Assembly: GCA_017471985.1 (NCBI GenBank)
Contig: JAFURE010000019.1
Coordinates: 22,367 to 86,366, forward strand
Source: Akkermansia sp.
GTDB lineage: Bacteria; Verrucomicrobiota; Verrucomicrobiia; Verrucomicrobiales; Akkermansiaceae
Length of the DNA: 64,000 nucleotides
Direction of reading: 5' to 3'
Part shown: in pieces, positions 17,558 to 25,800 of the stretch
Numbering within the stretch: the first letter of the stretch is position 1
How the letters are laid out: every line of letters begins with the position of its first letter
Translations under genes and position numbers: made by a program
The notes under the pieces: generated by a model
Databases searched by the model: none
The model's input: only the letters and a program-made list of their open reading frames with translations
Told to the model about the DNA's origin: nothing

Positions 17558-18565
17558 ATGAAAAAATGGCATAAGCGAACCCTGTTTGTTCTGGCACTGG
17601 GCTTACTCGGCACTGTGGCCGTGGCCTATCGACCGGCGCTCACTCCGGACGAGGTGCAGGAAATCAAGCACTTTGAACAGGAAGTCGCTCTGCCGGAGCA
17701 CCTCAGCGATTCCACGTTTGCCTTCACCCACACCATTCAGCTGCACAACCCGCAGAAGGGTACCTGGTACGCCGGCGGTCTGCAGGAGGTGCACAAGCAG
17801 CTCACCCCCGCCGAGTGGCCGATAGAAGTCCGCTGTGAAAACGGTAAACTGAAAGTCCTGGCACCGCCGCCCTCATTGAGCGCACCGCTCGCCCACCTGA
17901 AAGCCACCTGGGTGGTGGGAATCGGCGATGTATCCCGCGTGCGCCGTCCCAATGGGCGCCTGCATACCGAGTACCAGCTGCACATTTCCTGCAATCTGGA
18001 ACACACACCAAGTCTGTGGCGCCCGAAACAGCGGGAGATGTTCGTGCAGTTCATCACGGTTGATGTGGAAGACAAAGCTGCCGACATGGGAACCGCCCTG
18101 CTGGCAGAAACAGTCGGCCCCTTTTTCGGGCAATTCCGCATGAGCACCACCGGACCGGAACCACAGTTACCGGCCCGCTACTGCGAGTCGGCTCTTTCCA
18201 ATGCCATGTTGCGCCTGCTGCACACACTGGCAGCCTGCACCCCCGACACCCATGAGCAGCTCACCCCGCGATTGATTAACGGAGCAGCCCAACTCAGCCG
18301 ATTCGCAACCGATGCCCCCTGGCCCGAGTGCTGGGGGCACTCAGATGAAATGGCTCGCACGATTGCCTACCGCGTAGGCCCCGTGCTCGAGTACCTGGCA
18401 GAGAAAGAATGTTTCGGCAATCAGCAACTGGCAGATTTCATCAATGGCGAGCATTTTGCCCGGATTTTTGGTGAAAGTTTTGTGGACGCAAAAAGTTCCG
18501 ACATTCAAGCAGATTTAGAAGATATTGAAATTGAATACATTGAATCACCTAGCTCACAAAATTGA
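17558..18565 (+). CDS. Hypothetical exported or membrane-anchored protein
   Basis: A 335-residue protein I do not recognise. It starts with a short basic segment and one hydrophobic helix (KRTLFVLALGLLGTVAVAY, residues ~6-24) that is a signal peptide or a membrane anchor; no lipobox is present. The rest is soluble and mixed alpha/beta. A segment YPxLxxxEY-like HTEYQLHISCNLEHT lies near 140, and the C-terminal end is acidic (SSDIQADLEDIEIEYIE). The start at 17558 follows from the promoter at 17522-17550. It is divergent from hisC and is followed by a 177-nt intergenic stretch carrying a possible small RNA. Confidence 0.65.
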   Translation: MKKWHKRTLFVLALGLLGTVAVAYRPALTPDEVQEIKHFEQEVALPEHLSDSTFAFTHTIQLHNPQKGTWYAGGLQEVHKQLTPAEWPIEVRCENGKLKVLAPPPSLSAPLAHLKATWVVGIGDVSRVRRPNGRLHTEYQLHISCNLEHTPSLWRPKQREMFVQFITVDVEDKAADMGTALLAETVGPFFGQFRMSTTGPEPQLPARYCESALSNAMLRLLHTLAACTPDTHEQLTPRLINGAAQLSRFATDAPWPECWGHSDEMARTIAYRVGPVLEYLAEKECFGNQQLADFINGEHFARIFGESFVDAKSSDIQADLEDIEIEYIESPSSQN

Positions 18566-18600
18566 AAAATTAAATAAAAAAAATACACTTTTTCTGTAGA

Positions 18601-18629
18601 TTTTCAGAATTCTTTGCGTTCTCTATAGT
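18601..18629 (+). promoter_or_regulatory. Promoter candidate for an intergenic small RNA
   Basis: TTTTCA (18601-18606), 17-nt spacer, TATAGT (18624-18629). No ORF follows on this strand before the terminator at 18701-18736. Confidence 0.45.
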
Positions 18630-18632
18630 GTA

Positions 18633-18736
18633 GGCCGGGGTGAGAGCCGGCCGAGAGAAGACAGAAAACTGTTTTTCATAGAGTAGGTGTAAGTACAAGG
18701 TCGACCGGAGAACCCAGATGGGTGCCGGTCGATTTT
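18633..18736 (+). ncRNA. Candidate small structured RNA (~100 nt)
   Basis: A ~100-nt segment between a promoter-like element and a strong intrinsic terminator, with no plausible ORF. A 5' hairpin (GGCCGG at 18633 pairing with CCGGCC at 18647-18652) is followed by an unpaired A/G-rich stretch and the terminator hairpin. It does not show the conserved cores of SRP RNA, tmRNA, 6S RNA or RNase P. Its function is unknown. The alternative is an untranslated 3' region of the upstream gene. Confidence 0.4.
18701..18736 (+). terminator. Strong intrinsic terminator
   Basis: Stem TCGACCGG (18701-18708) with CCGGTCGA (18725-18732), plus an inner ACCC/GGGT stem, followed by TTTTGTTG. It acts in the + direction and stops just before the convergent MBL-fold gene. 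Confidence 0.8.
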
Positions 18737-18742
18737 GTTGTG

Positions 18743-19546
18743 TCAGAGGATGATGCGCTCCATATCATCGGGCACATGGATGGCGCCGCGAAAATGCTCC
18801 GCAGCCTCAGCCGAGTAGGCAGAGCGACGGGTGGATAGTGTCTTGTCCTCGGTATGGTAGAGCAGCAGGTTACTCACATTGAGCCCTGCGGCCAGGCGCC
18901 CGGCATCGAGCGCGGTGCTGTGGTGTTTTTCATAAGGCTTAAAGCGCTCGCGGTCGGCGTACAGGCAGAAAGCCTCGCAGAGCAACCAATCGGCCCCGAT
19001 GGCGTATTGCCCGGCGCGCTCGTTGTATGGCTCATCGCCCAGACAGGTCAGACGGCGACCGTCGGGTAGCTGCAGGCAGAAACCGTATTGCTTTGCCTTG
19101 GTTGAACCTATATCAAAGGCCTGAGCCCGCATCCCGGCCACAGAGAACCCCTCACCGTCGGCCAGAGCATGCAGCAGAATGTCATCGTGAAGGTGCTTGC
19201 AAACCTTGCCCGGCAAAGTCAGGCGGCAGATAGACTCCAGCGCAGCCAGGCCCTCGTCGTGCCCGAAAAGGTGCAATTCACCGCTGTACTTGCCGGAGTT
19301 CATAGCCTGAGCAATCATACGAACAACCCACACGACGCCGAAAATGTGGTCGGTATGGGTGTGGGTCAGAAAAATGTCGTGAATGTCACTCAGCGACACT
19401 CCGGCCTGCTCCAGTCGGGCCAATATACCGTTGCCGCCACCGGCATCCACCAGCAGCACCTGCTGCCCGTTGCGGATGGTGAAACAAGTATTGTAGCAGC
19501 GTGTTACCGCTGCATTTCCCGTGCCCAACATGGTAAGTTCCGTCAT
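18743..19546 (-). CDS. MBL-fold metallo-hydrolase (RNase Z-like)
   Basis: A 267-residue metallo-beta-lactamase-fold protein. The metal motif THTHTDH is near residues 61-67, preceded by LLVDAGGGNG. Other ligands fit LGDEPYNERA near 170 and a later histidine (LLYHTEDK near 229). The layout is that of the RNase Z/ElaC-like and phosphodiesterase branch. True RNase Z usually has HxHxDH within a longer set of motifs, and here the exosite arm is not obvious, so the substrate is left open. The gene stands alone, divergent from pyrF; the two promoters occupy the 90 nt between them and both are leaderless-type. Confidence 0.8.
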   Translation of the reverse strand: MTELTMLGTGNAAVTRCYNTCFTIRNGQQVLLVDAGGGNGILARLEQAGVSLSDIHDIFLTHTHTDHIFGVVWVVRMIAQAMNSGKYSGELHLFGHDEGLAALESICRLTLPGKVCKHLHDDILLHALADGEGFSVAGMRAQAFDIGSTKAKQYGFCLQLPDGRRLTCLGDEPYNERAGQYAIGADWLLCEAFCLYADRERFKPYEKHHSTALDAGRLAAGLNVSNLLLYHTEDKTLSTRRSAYSAEAAEHFRGAIHVPDDMERIIL

Positions 19547-19553
19547 GATTGGC

Positions 19554-19582
19554 AGTATATCAGCCTGAAGGCTTCATTACAA
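19554..19582 (-). promoter_or_regulatory. Leaderless-type promoter of the MBL-fold gene
   Basis: Minus strand TTGTAA (19582-19577), 17-nt spacer, TATACT (19559-19554), then 7 nt to the ATG at 19546. Confidence 0.7.
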
Positions 19583-19598
19583 GACTGTAATTTGTATG

Positions 19599-19627
19599 TT
19601 GCAATAAGGTATATTTTATGCTATTAT
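19599..19627 (+). promoter_or_regulatory. Near-leaderless promoter of the pyrF operon
   Basis: TTGCAA (19599-19604), 17-nt spacer, TATTAT (19622-19627), then 9 nt to the ATG at 19637. This places the pyrF start at 19637, although the frame is open much further upstream. Confidence 0.7.
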
Positions 19628-19636
19628 CGCCTCAAC

Positions 19637-20416
19637 ATGAAATTCACCGATAAACTTCAGGCTCGTATTCAGGCCACCCGCTCTGCTCTCTGCGTGGGGC
19701 TTGACCCTCGTCCGCAGACGGAAAACATGAACGAACTGGCCGATTGGCTGCGCAAGGTAGTGGCAGAGACCGCTCCCTACACCGCGGCTTACAAGCCCAA
19801 TATCGCCTATTTCGAGGCCATGGGCCTGCCCGGTCTGAAGGTGCTCGAGGAGCTGCTGCCTGATATGCCCAAGGACATTCCGGTGATTCTCGATGCCAAG
19901 CGCGGTGACATCGGCGAAACCCAGAAATACTACGCCCAGGCCTACTTTGAGCGCATGCAGGTGGATGCCGTGACACTCAATCCCTTCATGGGCTACGATA
20001 TTCTGGAGCCCTTCCTGAACCACCCCGGCAAGGCCGTATACCTGCTGGCCGTTACCTCCAACGCCGGTTCTGCCGATATTGAGCGTCAGGTACTGGCCAA
20101 TGGCCGCAAGGTCTACCAGCTGGTAGGCGATATGGTAGAGCGCGCCCGCGCTGAGGGTGCCGCTACCGAAGTCGGCATGGTCATGGGTCTGACCAATGCC
20201 AGCAGTGAATTACTGGCAGAGCTGCCCGATGCCCCCCTGCTTATCCCCGGTCTGGGCGCTCAGGGCGGCGATTTGAGCGCGCTGACTGGCGGCACCCGTG
20301 TGGCCCCGCCCGTCATCAACGTATCCCGCGGCATCCTTTACCGTGAGCCGGAGCTGAGCTTTGCCGAAAAGGCCGAGAAGTACGCGCTGGAAATCCGCGA
20401 GGCGCTGTCCCTCTGA
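19637..20416 (+). CDS. pyrF: Orotidine-5'-phosphate decarboxylase
   Basis: A 259-residue OMP decarboxylase, the last step of UMP synthesis. The catalytic signature [10 protein letters not shown] lies near residue 90, substrate contacts include CVGLDPRPQ near 20 and [12 protein letters not shown] near 54, and the phosphate-binding end is [10 protein letters not shown] near 205. The sequence fits the type 2 (mycobacterial-like) subfamily. The start is set by the promoter and by homology of [11 protein letters not shown]. It leads a tight operon pyrF, thyA, methyltransferase, folA, with gaps of 14-17 nt, which joins pyrimidine and folate metabolism for thymidylate supply. Confidence 0.93.
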   Translation: MKFTDKLQARIQATRSALCVGLDPRPQTENMNELADWLRKVVAETAPYTAAYKPNIAYFEAMGLPGLKVLEELLPDMPKDIPVILDAKRGDIGETQKYYAQAYFERMQVDAVTLNPFMGYDILEPFLNHPGKAVYLLAVTSNAGSADIERQVLANGRKVYQLVGDMVERARAEGAATEVGMVMGLTNASSELLAELPDAPLLIPGLGAQGGDLSALTGGTRVAPPVINVSRGILYREPELSFAEKAEKYALEIREALSL

Positions 20417-20430
20417 ACAGAAGCATAGCC

Positions 20431-21246
20431 ATGAAACAATATCTGGAGCTGCTCGATGATGTGCTGACCAACGGTGTGGGGAGGGATGACCGCACCGGCA
20501 CGGGTACCGTGGGTGTATTCGGTCGTCAAGTTCGCTTTGACCTGCGCAAGGGATTCCCCTGCCTGACCACCAAGAAACTGCACCTGCGCTCCATCATCTA
20601 TGAGTTGCTCTGGTTCCTGAAAGGCAGCACCAACGTGCGCTACCTGCAGGAAAACGGTGTGAGTATATGGGACGAGTGGGCCGATGAAAACGGCGACCTC
20701 GGCCCCGTATACGGCAGCCAGTGGCGCAAGTGGCCCGATGGTCAGGGCGGCAGCATTGACCAGATAGCCAAGCTCATTGACGGGTTGAAGAACAACCCCT
20801 GGAGCCGCCGTCACATTGTGACCGCGTGGAATGTGGCAGAGGTAGACAACATGGCCCTGCCCCCCTGCCACTGCCTGTACCAGTTCTGTGTGATTCCCGC
20901 TCAGAAGGAGGGCGAAAAACACGGGCTGAGCCTGCAGCTCTACCAGCGCAGTTGTGACTTGTTCCTGGGAGTGCCGTTCAACATCGCCAGTTATGCACTG
21001 TTGCTCATGATGGTAGCTCAGGTGTGCGGGTACGAGGCTCGAGAGTTCGTGCACACATTCGGCGACCTGCACCTTTACAGGAACCATCTGGAGCAGGCGC
21101 GCCTGCAGCTCACCCGCGAGCCGCGTCCCCTGCCCACCATGCGCCTCAACCCGAATGTGACTGAGATTGACGGCTTTGACTACGCGGATTTCACGCTCGA
21201 AAACTACGACCCGCACCCCCATATCAAGGCTCCCATTTCGGTGTAA
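20431..21246 (+). CDS. thyA: Thymidylate synthase
   Basis: A 271-residue ThyA that methylates dUMP to dTMP using methylene-tetrahydrofolate. The catalytic cysteine is in [10 protein letters not shown] near residue 150. Also visible are DRTGTGT near 20, the dUMP phosphate arginines in NPWSRRHI near 130, [20 protein letters not shown] near 172-191, and the C-terminal end KAPISV with the usual aliphatic last residue. The length is normal. It is second in the pyrF operon. Its product dihydrofolate is recycled by FolA encoded two genes downstream. Confidence 0.97.
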   Translation: MKQYLELLDDVLTNGVGRDDRTGTGTVGVFGRQVRFDLRKGFPCLTTKKLHLRSIIYELLWFLKGSTNVRYLQENGVSIWDEWADENGDLGPVYGSQWRKWPDGQGGSIDQIAKLIDGLKNNPWSRRHIVTAWNVAEVDNMALPPCHCLYQFCVIPAQKEGEKHGLSLQLYQRSCDLFLGVPFNIASYALLLMMVAQVCGYEAREFVHTFGDLHLYRNHLEQARLQLTREPRPLPTMRLNPNVTEIDGFDYADFTLENYDPHPHIKAPISV

Positions 21247-21263
21247 GCCGTCCCGCTGTTGCC

Positions 21264-22373
21264 ATGTCCGTACCCGTGGAGTGTGAGGAGAACCCTGCTT
21301 ATCTGACAGAGCAGATTATCACCTACATCGGCAACAAGCGCGCCCTGCTATCCTTCCTGGAGTCGGGCGTGCGCAAGGTACGGGAACGACTGGGAGGTCG
21401 CAAGCTCAGCTGTCTGGATGCCTTTTCAGGCTCAGGCATTGTGGCCCGCATGCTCAAACAGCATGCCGATGAGCTCTACGTGAATGACTTGGAAGATTAC
21501 TCACGTATTATCAACACATGCTATCTGGCCAACACTGACGAGCTGAATAGCGATGAACTAGCCGCACACCTGAAGGAGCTGCAAGATAAACTCCGCACCC
21601 CGAGCCCGGGATTTATTACCGAAATGTACGCCCCGGCAGATGACGCCGACATTCAGTCCGGCGAGCGTGCTTTCTATACCCGACGCAATGCACTGTATCT
21701 GGACACTGCCTGCCGGGCCATTCATGCCCTGCCGCCGCAGCTTTTCCCGTATTTCATGGGGCCGCTGCTTTACGGGGCCTCTGTCCACACCAATACGGCA
21801 GGAGTTTTCAAAGGCTTTTACAAAAACCGCAAGGGCGTGGGCCAGTTCGGCGGCGAAGCACGCAATGCCCTACAGCGCATACTGAGAGATATTGAACTGA
21901 CGCTGCCTGTGTTCTCCCGCTTCCACACGCAGAACCATATTATGCAAATGCCGGCCAATGAGCTTGTAGCTCAGCTGCCTGAGCTTGATTTCGCCTACCT
22001 GGATCCCCCATACAACCAACACCCCTACGGTTCCAATTATTTCATGCTCAACCTGATAGCCAACTATCAGCGACCGGAGCACACATCTGCGGAATCGGGC
22101 ATACCCCGCAACTGGAACCGCTCTGCCTATAACCGCCCGCAGTCTGCACAGGCCGAACTCTTTCGCCTGGTGGAGCAGTGTCCGGCGCGCTTTATTCTCA
22201 TTTCATACAACTCTGAAGGCTTTGTGAAGTATGATGACTTCATGAACCACCTGCAGAAACTCGGCCGGGTTGACTTTCTGCAGACGGAGTACAATACCTT
22301 CCGTGGCTGTCGCAACCTCAGAAGCCGCGATATCAAGGTTCGCGAATTCCTCTTTCTACTGGAAAAACACTAA
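21264..22373 (+). CDS. D12-class DNA adenine N6-methyltransferase, orphan
   Basis: A 369-residue class D12 (Dam-like) methyltransferase. The SAM site is CLDAFSGSGIVARML near residues 48-62, and the catalytic DPPY is in FAYLDPPYNQHPYGSNY near 245. It starts with the family's ITYIGNKRALLSFL segment near 15. An insertion of about 60 residues between ~90 and ~150 separates the SAM site from the target region. No restriction enzyme is adjacent, so it is an orphan and might act in epigenetic marking or mismatch timing. Its place between thyA and folA in one transcript is unusual. The recognition site cannot be read from the sequence. Confidence 0.87.
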   Translation: MSVPVECEENPAYLTEQIITYIGNKRALLSFLESGVRKVRERLGGRKLSCLDAFSGSGIVARMLKQHADELYVNDLEDYSRIINTCYLANTDELNSDELAAHLKELQDKLRTPSPGFITEMYAPADDADIQSGERAFYTRRNALYLDTACRAIHALPPQLFPYFMGPLLYGASVHTNTAGVFKGFYKNRKGVGQFGGEARNALQRILRDIELTLPVFSRFHTQNHIMQMPANELVAQLPELDFAYLDPPYNQHPYGSNYFMLNLIANYQRPEHTSAESGIPRNWNRSAYNRPQSAQAELFRLVEQCPARFILISYNSEGFVKYDDFMNHLQKLGRVDFLQTEYNTFRGCRNLRSRDIKVREFLFLLEKH

Positions 22374-22387
22374 ACCACCACCTCATT

Positions 22388-22873
22388 ATGTCACTTACCT
22401 TTACCGGAGTCGTCGCCATGGCCGCAGATAGAGCCATAGGGCTGAACAATACCATGCCCTGGCGTCTGTCCGATGACCTCAAGCTCTTCAAGCGTCTGAC
22501 CATGGGCCACCCTATTCTCATGGGCCGCAAGACCTGGCAGAGCCTGGGGCGCCCCCTGCCCGGTCGCCAGAATATCGTGCTCACTCGCGCAGCTGATTTT
22601 GAGGCCCCGGGAGCTACTGTCATTCACGATATTTCAGAGCTCAACGGGCTCGAACTGCAGAGTGATGAAATCATGGTGATTGGCGGAGCCCAGATTTACG
22701 AACTCATGTTGCCCCACATGCAGGGTATTTACGTGTCGGAAGTTCATGGTGAGTGGGACGCCGATACCTATTTCCCGCCCTTCCGTGATATTTTCCCCCA
22801 CCGGGAACTGCTGGAGCACTTCGAGTGCTTTGACTCCGTGCTTTATACCAAGACCAGTATGAAAAACGCTTAA
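22388..22873 (+). CDS. folA: Dihydrofolate reductase
   Basis: A 161-residue DHFR that reduces dihydrofolate with NADPH. Visible residues include the Met20 loop region AIGLNNTMPWRLSDDLKLFK near 17-36 with the catalytic acid Asp in SDD, MGRKTWQSLGRPLPGR near 50, and the NADPH segment IMVIGGAQIYELM near 97. It is the last gene of the pyrF-thyA-methyltransferase-folA operon. A large hairpin lies 68 nt downstream. Confidence 0.96.
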   Translation: MSLTFTGVVAMAADRAIGLNNTMPWRLSDDLKLFKRLTMGHPILMGRKTWQSLGRPLPGRQNIVLTRAADFEAPGATVIHDISELNGLELQSDEIMVIGGAQIYELMLPHMQGIYVSEVHGEWDADTYFPPFRDIFPHRELLEHFECFDSVLYTKTSMKNA

Positions 22874-22935
22874 AGTTAAAACGAACACCATTTAAGTGGT
22901 GACCGGACATTTAGCCCCGGAAAGAAAATGTCCAT

Positions 22936-22987
22936 AAAAAAGCGCCGCTGAGTTTTCCGGTGATTACGGAGATAACTCAGCGGCGCT
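22936..22987 (-). terminator. Bidirectional intrinsic terminator between folA and the small secreted protein
   Basis: A perfect 14-bp stem (22941-22954 with 22974-22987). On the minus strand it is followed by six U (A run 22936-22941), ending the small secreted protein gene. On the plus strand it may also end the folA operon, with a weaker U tract (GTTTTC at 22998-23003). Confidence 0.85.
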
Positions 22988-23045
22988 GTGTAGTTATGTT
23001 TTCTGTCTGTGGTGGGTCATCCATGGTTATTTGCAGTATATCGGG

Positions 23046-23333
23046 TTAACGGCGTCCATCCTTGCGGCGATTATCCCTGTGAACAACGGCACCCTTGCGC
23101 TTGTTGTCGTGTTTCTTCACCTGGTGGCGATGGTCATGACGTTTCACCTCTTTGCGGTGCACTACCTTCTTGTGATCAACATGATGGTGGCAGCAGTCAT
23201 CCTGCACAGCGACGTTCACCTTGCCATTTACCAAATTCAGGCTGAGGGATACACCTGCCGCACTTGCCTGTGCGCTGACCATTCCCAGTACCATTACCGC
23301 CAGAGCGGCCATCTTAACGAATTGCTTTTTCAT
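23046..23333 (-). CDS. Small secreted His/Lys/Arg-rich protein
   Basis: A 95-residue protein with a clear Sec signal peptide (MKKQFVK, hydrophobic AALAVMVLGMVS, cleavage near QASAAG at 23-26). The mature part of about 70 residues has a short hydrophobic strand region (VSLSLNLVNGKVNVAV) and then a strongly basic tail. The tail starts DDCCHHH and is filled with His, Lys and Arg (KRHDHRHQVKKH). Such a tail could bind metal or polyanions in the periplasm or outside the cell; this is inference. I do not recognise a family. A hairpin leader (GGGCC/GGCCC near 23366-23382) precedes it. Confidence 0.7.
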   Translation of the reverse strand: MKKQFVKMAALAVMVLGMVSAQASAAGVSLSLNLVNGKVNVAVQDDCCHHHVDHKKVVHRKEVKRHDHRHQVKKHDNKRKGAVVHRDNRRKDGRR

Positions 23334-23451
23334 AATCGTGTTTTCTATCTGTTTGTTGTTGCGGGCCTCGGTGTGGCCCTCTGTTTATACAGACACAGGC
23401 AAAAGCAAATCCGTTCAATAAAAGTTTTATTTTTGTAATTTTTATTACTTT

Positions 23452-24153
23452 TTAACTTTCTTCATTCAAAAACCCGCTCTCCTCAGCATAGGCGAGAGCT
23501 CGCATTTCTGCGAACTCAGCTATTGCATATTTATCGCCCGGGTCCCTGCCCTCTGCCAGAAAGCAATCATACTCCCAGGGGAGCAGGCCGTCATCATATA
23601 ACGTTTCGCTGAACAACTGTTCACAACGGCGCTCATTGACGATATGAGTCACAATCTCGCGCTCAGCGGCAGTTAAAGGCTCAACCCTTCTTTTACTCGA
23701 GGTCAGGTCGCTTGAACAGAGATAATAAAAGACGGTATGGTTACCAAGCCCGGGATTTTGCAGACATTGGCGTAAATAGGCAGGCACGAGGTAGCAGAAA
23801 GCGACCGGTTCGACATAGGCCAGAGCGTCCTCGCAGGCGTACAGCAGCTCAGGTGTGATAGCCGGCCAATAATTCCGCGGAGTTGGGTCTGTAGCAGTAA
23901 TGCGCTCAATCACCCTGGGCGGTCTGTAATCATCTTCCGCCAACCCGCCCAGAAGAAGATTGATACGAGGCGGGCATGTGCGCTTGCGGAAGGCCTCCTC
24001 CAACCGCATAAGCAGGTCGCGATTGCGTGGTGACAAGTCCGGGGGAGAATAATTCGCAAGTTCTTCCCGCCAGCTTTTCAGGGAGTGAGCGACCCACTCC
24101 TCGTGCTCAGCAAGCTCATTCTTCTCGCATTGCTCCAGTGAAGGTAACTTCAT
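23452..24153 (-). CDS. Hypothetical protein (DUF6714-like)
   Basis: A 233-residue cytoplasmic protein without signal or membrane segment. The central segment CEDALAYVEPVAFCYLVPAYLRQCL (residues ~105-130) resembles the conserved core of DUF6714 proteins, where a length-matched acidic/aromatic motif is followed by a C-terminal LTxAEREIVTHIV segment; this is from memory. The function is unknown. It follows folD on the minus strand after a terminator and has no clear promoter of its own. The stop lies 118 nt upstream of the next gene's start. Confidence 0.65.
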   Translation of the reverse strand: MKLPSLEQCEKNELAEHEEWVAHSLKSWREELANYSPPDLSPRNRDLLMRLEEAFRKRTCPPRINLLLGGLAEDDYRPPRVIERITATDPTPRNYWPAITPELLYACEDALAYVEPVAFCYLVPAYLRQCLQNPGLGNHTVFYYLCSSDLTSSKRRVEPLTAAEREIVTHIVNERRCEQLFSETLYDDGLLPWEYDCFLAEGRDPGDKYAIAEFAEMRALAYAEESGFLNEES

Positions 24154-24193
24154 AAAAAAGAGAAAGCCGCCTGCTCCGGTATGAACAGGCGGC
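24154..24193 (-). terminator. Intrinsic terminator after folD
   Basis: Stem GCCGCCTG (24166-24173) with CAGGCGGC (24186-24193). On the minus strand it is followed by a U-rich tract (CTTTCTCTTTTTT). Confidence 0.75.
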
Positions 24194-24207
24194 CGGAAAA
24201 CAAGAAA

Positions 24208-25086
24208 TCAGCGGGTCAACTGGCGGCAGGCCTTCACTGTATTGGCCATGAGCATAGCAATGGTCATGGGGCCTACACCACCGGGAACCGGGGTAATGGC
24301 GGAGCACTTGTCCTTTACCGCCTCGTAATCCACGTCACCCACAATGCGGTAGCCACGGGGGCGAGTGGAATCGGGAATGCGGTTAATACCCACGTCAAGC
24401 ACAACAGCACCGTCCTTCACATAATCGGCTTTCACCATCTCAGGGCGTCCCACAGCGGCCACGATAATGTCTGCCGTGCGGCAGAGCCCGGGAAGGTCAG
24501 CCGTGCGGGAATGAGCGATTGTGACAGTGGCATTGGACTTCTTACTGACAAGCAGGTTCGCCATGGGCTTGCCGACAATCAGACTGCGACCAATGACCAC
24601 GGCATGCTTGCCGGCGGTCGGTATGCCGTAGGCCTTCAGCAGCTCCATGCAGCCCAGCGGCGTGCAGGGAACAAAGCCTTCTTCATCCTCAAGCACCAGC
24701 TTAGCCACATTTGCGGGGTGGAAACCGTCTACATCCTTGCGCGGATCGATGTTAAGTATGACTGCCTCCTCATCGATATGAGGCGGGGGCGGGCTCTGCA
24801 CCAGAATACCATGAATACGGTCATCGGCATTGAGCTTGTGAATGAGCTCCACGAGCTGCTCCTGAGTGGTATCGGCCGGCAGCTCCCACTTCTGGGAATA
24901 GAGGCCGAGTTCCTCGCATGCGCGCACCTTGGACCCCACATACACCTGAGAGGCCGGATCCTCGCCCACCAGCACCACAGCCAGACCGGGAGTTTTACCC
25001 TGAGCCTTGAGTTCTGCAATTTCTGCGGCCAACCCTTCGCGAATCTGGCGGGCGACCTCCTTACCATCGATGATAGTAGTAGACAT
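24208..25086 (-). CDS. folD: Methylenetetrahydrofolate dehydrogenase/cyclohydrolase FolD
   Basis: A 292-residue bifunctional FolD that interconverts methylene-, methenyl- and formyl-tetrahydrofolate. Visible motifs are the catalytic lysine segment [13 protein letters not shown] near 53, [12 protein letters not shown] near 93-104, [11 protein letters not shown] near 122, the NADP site [16 protein letters not shown] near 163, and the C-terminal [15 protein letters not shown] near 270. The ORF is open upstream to 25185, but [15 protein letters not shown] at 25086 is the natural start, 4 nt after the acyltransferase stop. It is the last gene of the secretin-led minus-strand unit, ending at the hairpin at 24166-24193. 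Confidence 0.95.
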   Translation of the reverse strand: MSTTIIDGKEVARQIREGLAAEIAELKAQGKTPGLAVVLVGEDPASQVYVGSKVRACEELGLYSQKWELPADTTQEQLVELIHKLNADDRIHGILVQSPPPPHIDEEAVILNIDPRKDVDGFHPANVAKLVLEDEEGFVPCTPLGCMELLKAYGIPTAGKHAVVIGRSLIVGKPMANLLVSKKSNATVTIAHSRTADLPGLCRTADIIVAAVGRPEMVKADYVKDGAVVLDVGINRIPDSTRPRGYRIVGDVDYEAVKDKCSAITPVPGGVGPMTIAMLMANTVKACRQLTR

Positions 25087-25090
25087 AGTG

Positions 25091-25777
25091 TTATTTTGTT
25101 TCGTCAATTTCAAGCGGACCGAAATCCGGTGTACCGTGAGCCAGAGCTTCCTCAACCATGCGGCAATATTCGGCCTGCTGCTCATCTGTTATATCGGCAG
25201 GTACGTATATCTTTTTACCCCAGGTGACAGTGACTTTCGAGAATGGCTTGGGAATGATGAAGCCATCCCACGCCTTTTTAATACGCCAGTACGAGGAATA
25301 AGAAATACAGGCAGGAATGATAGGATAGCCGCTCATCGATGCCAGTCGCACCACACCGGGGCGGCATTTGTAGAGCGGGCCGCGAGGGCCGTCGGGGGTA
25401 ATGCACATGCAGCAGCCATCCTGCAACTCACGCACCATATCACGGAACCCGGCAGCACCACGTCTGTGGCTGGAACCCCGCACGGTACGCATGCCGTAGT
25501 CCCCGGCCACGGTGGAAAGCAGAGCACCATCCTTACTGGCGCTGGTCAGCATGCTCATAGGCAACTTACCCTTCACCACATAGCGATACACATGACAGGG
25601 GGAGAACACACGGTTGTGCCAGAGAGCGATAATGCACTGGTAATCGCCCCAAGGATCATCAGGCCCATTGAGGTTAACAGCCTTCTTGCGCAGAGTGGCA
25701 CATACAGCAGCCATCAGGAGCCATACCAGATGCCCTACCGGAACAGTCCACCACTTCTTTCGGATTTCATTGGACAT
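25091..25777 (-). CDS. DUF374-type lysophospholipid/lipid A acyltransferase-like protein
   Basis: A 228-residue membrane-associated protein of the COG2121/DUF374 family in the LPLAT superfamily. One hydrophobic segment near residues 12-28 may anchor it. Typical motifs are [10 protein letters not shown] near 52-61, [10 protein letters not shown] near 80, RGSSHRRGA near 98-106 and ITPDGPRGP near 125-133. Family members are thought to acylate lipid A-Kdo or lysophospholipids at the inner membrane; direct proof is limited. It lies 23 nt after the anchored AsmA-like gene, within an envelope gene group. Confidence 0.85.
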   Translation of the reverse strand: MSNEIRKKWWTVPVGHLVWLLMAAVCATLRKKAVNLNGPDDPWGDYQCIIALWHNRVFSPCHVYRYVVKGKLPMSMLTSASKDGALLSTVAGDYGMRTVRGSSHRRGAAGFRDMVRELQDGCCMCITPDGPRGPLYKCRPGVVRLASMSGYPIIPACISYSSYWRIKKAWDGFIIPKPFSKVTVTWGKKIYVPADITDEQQAEYCRMVEEALAHGTPDFGPLEIDETK

Positions 25778-25800
25778 ATTACAGGAAGTAAGCGTTATCT

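Noticed and set aside
18633..18736. SRP (4.5S) RNA, tmRNA or 6S RNA as identity of the intergenic RNA
   Set aside because: The conserved cores of these RNAs are not seen. It is kept only as a candidate small RNA of unknown type.
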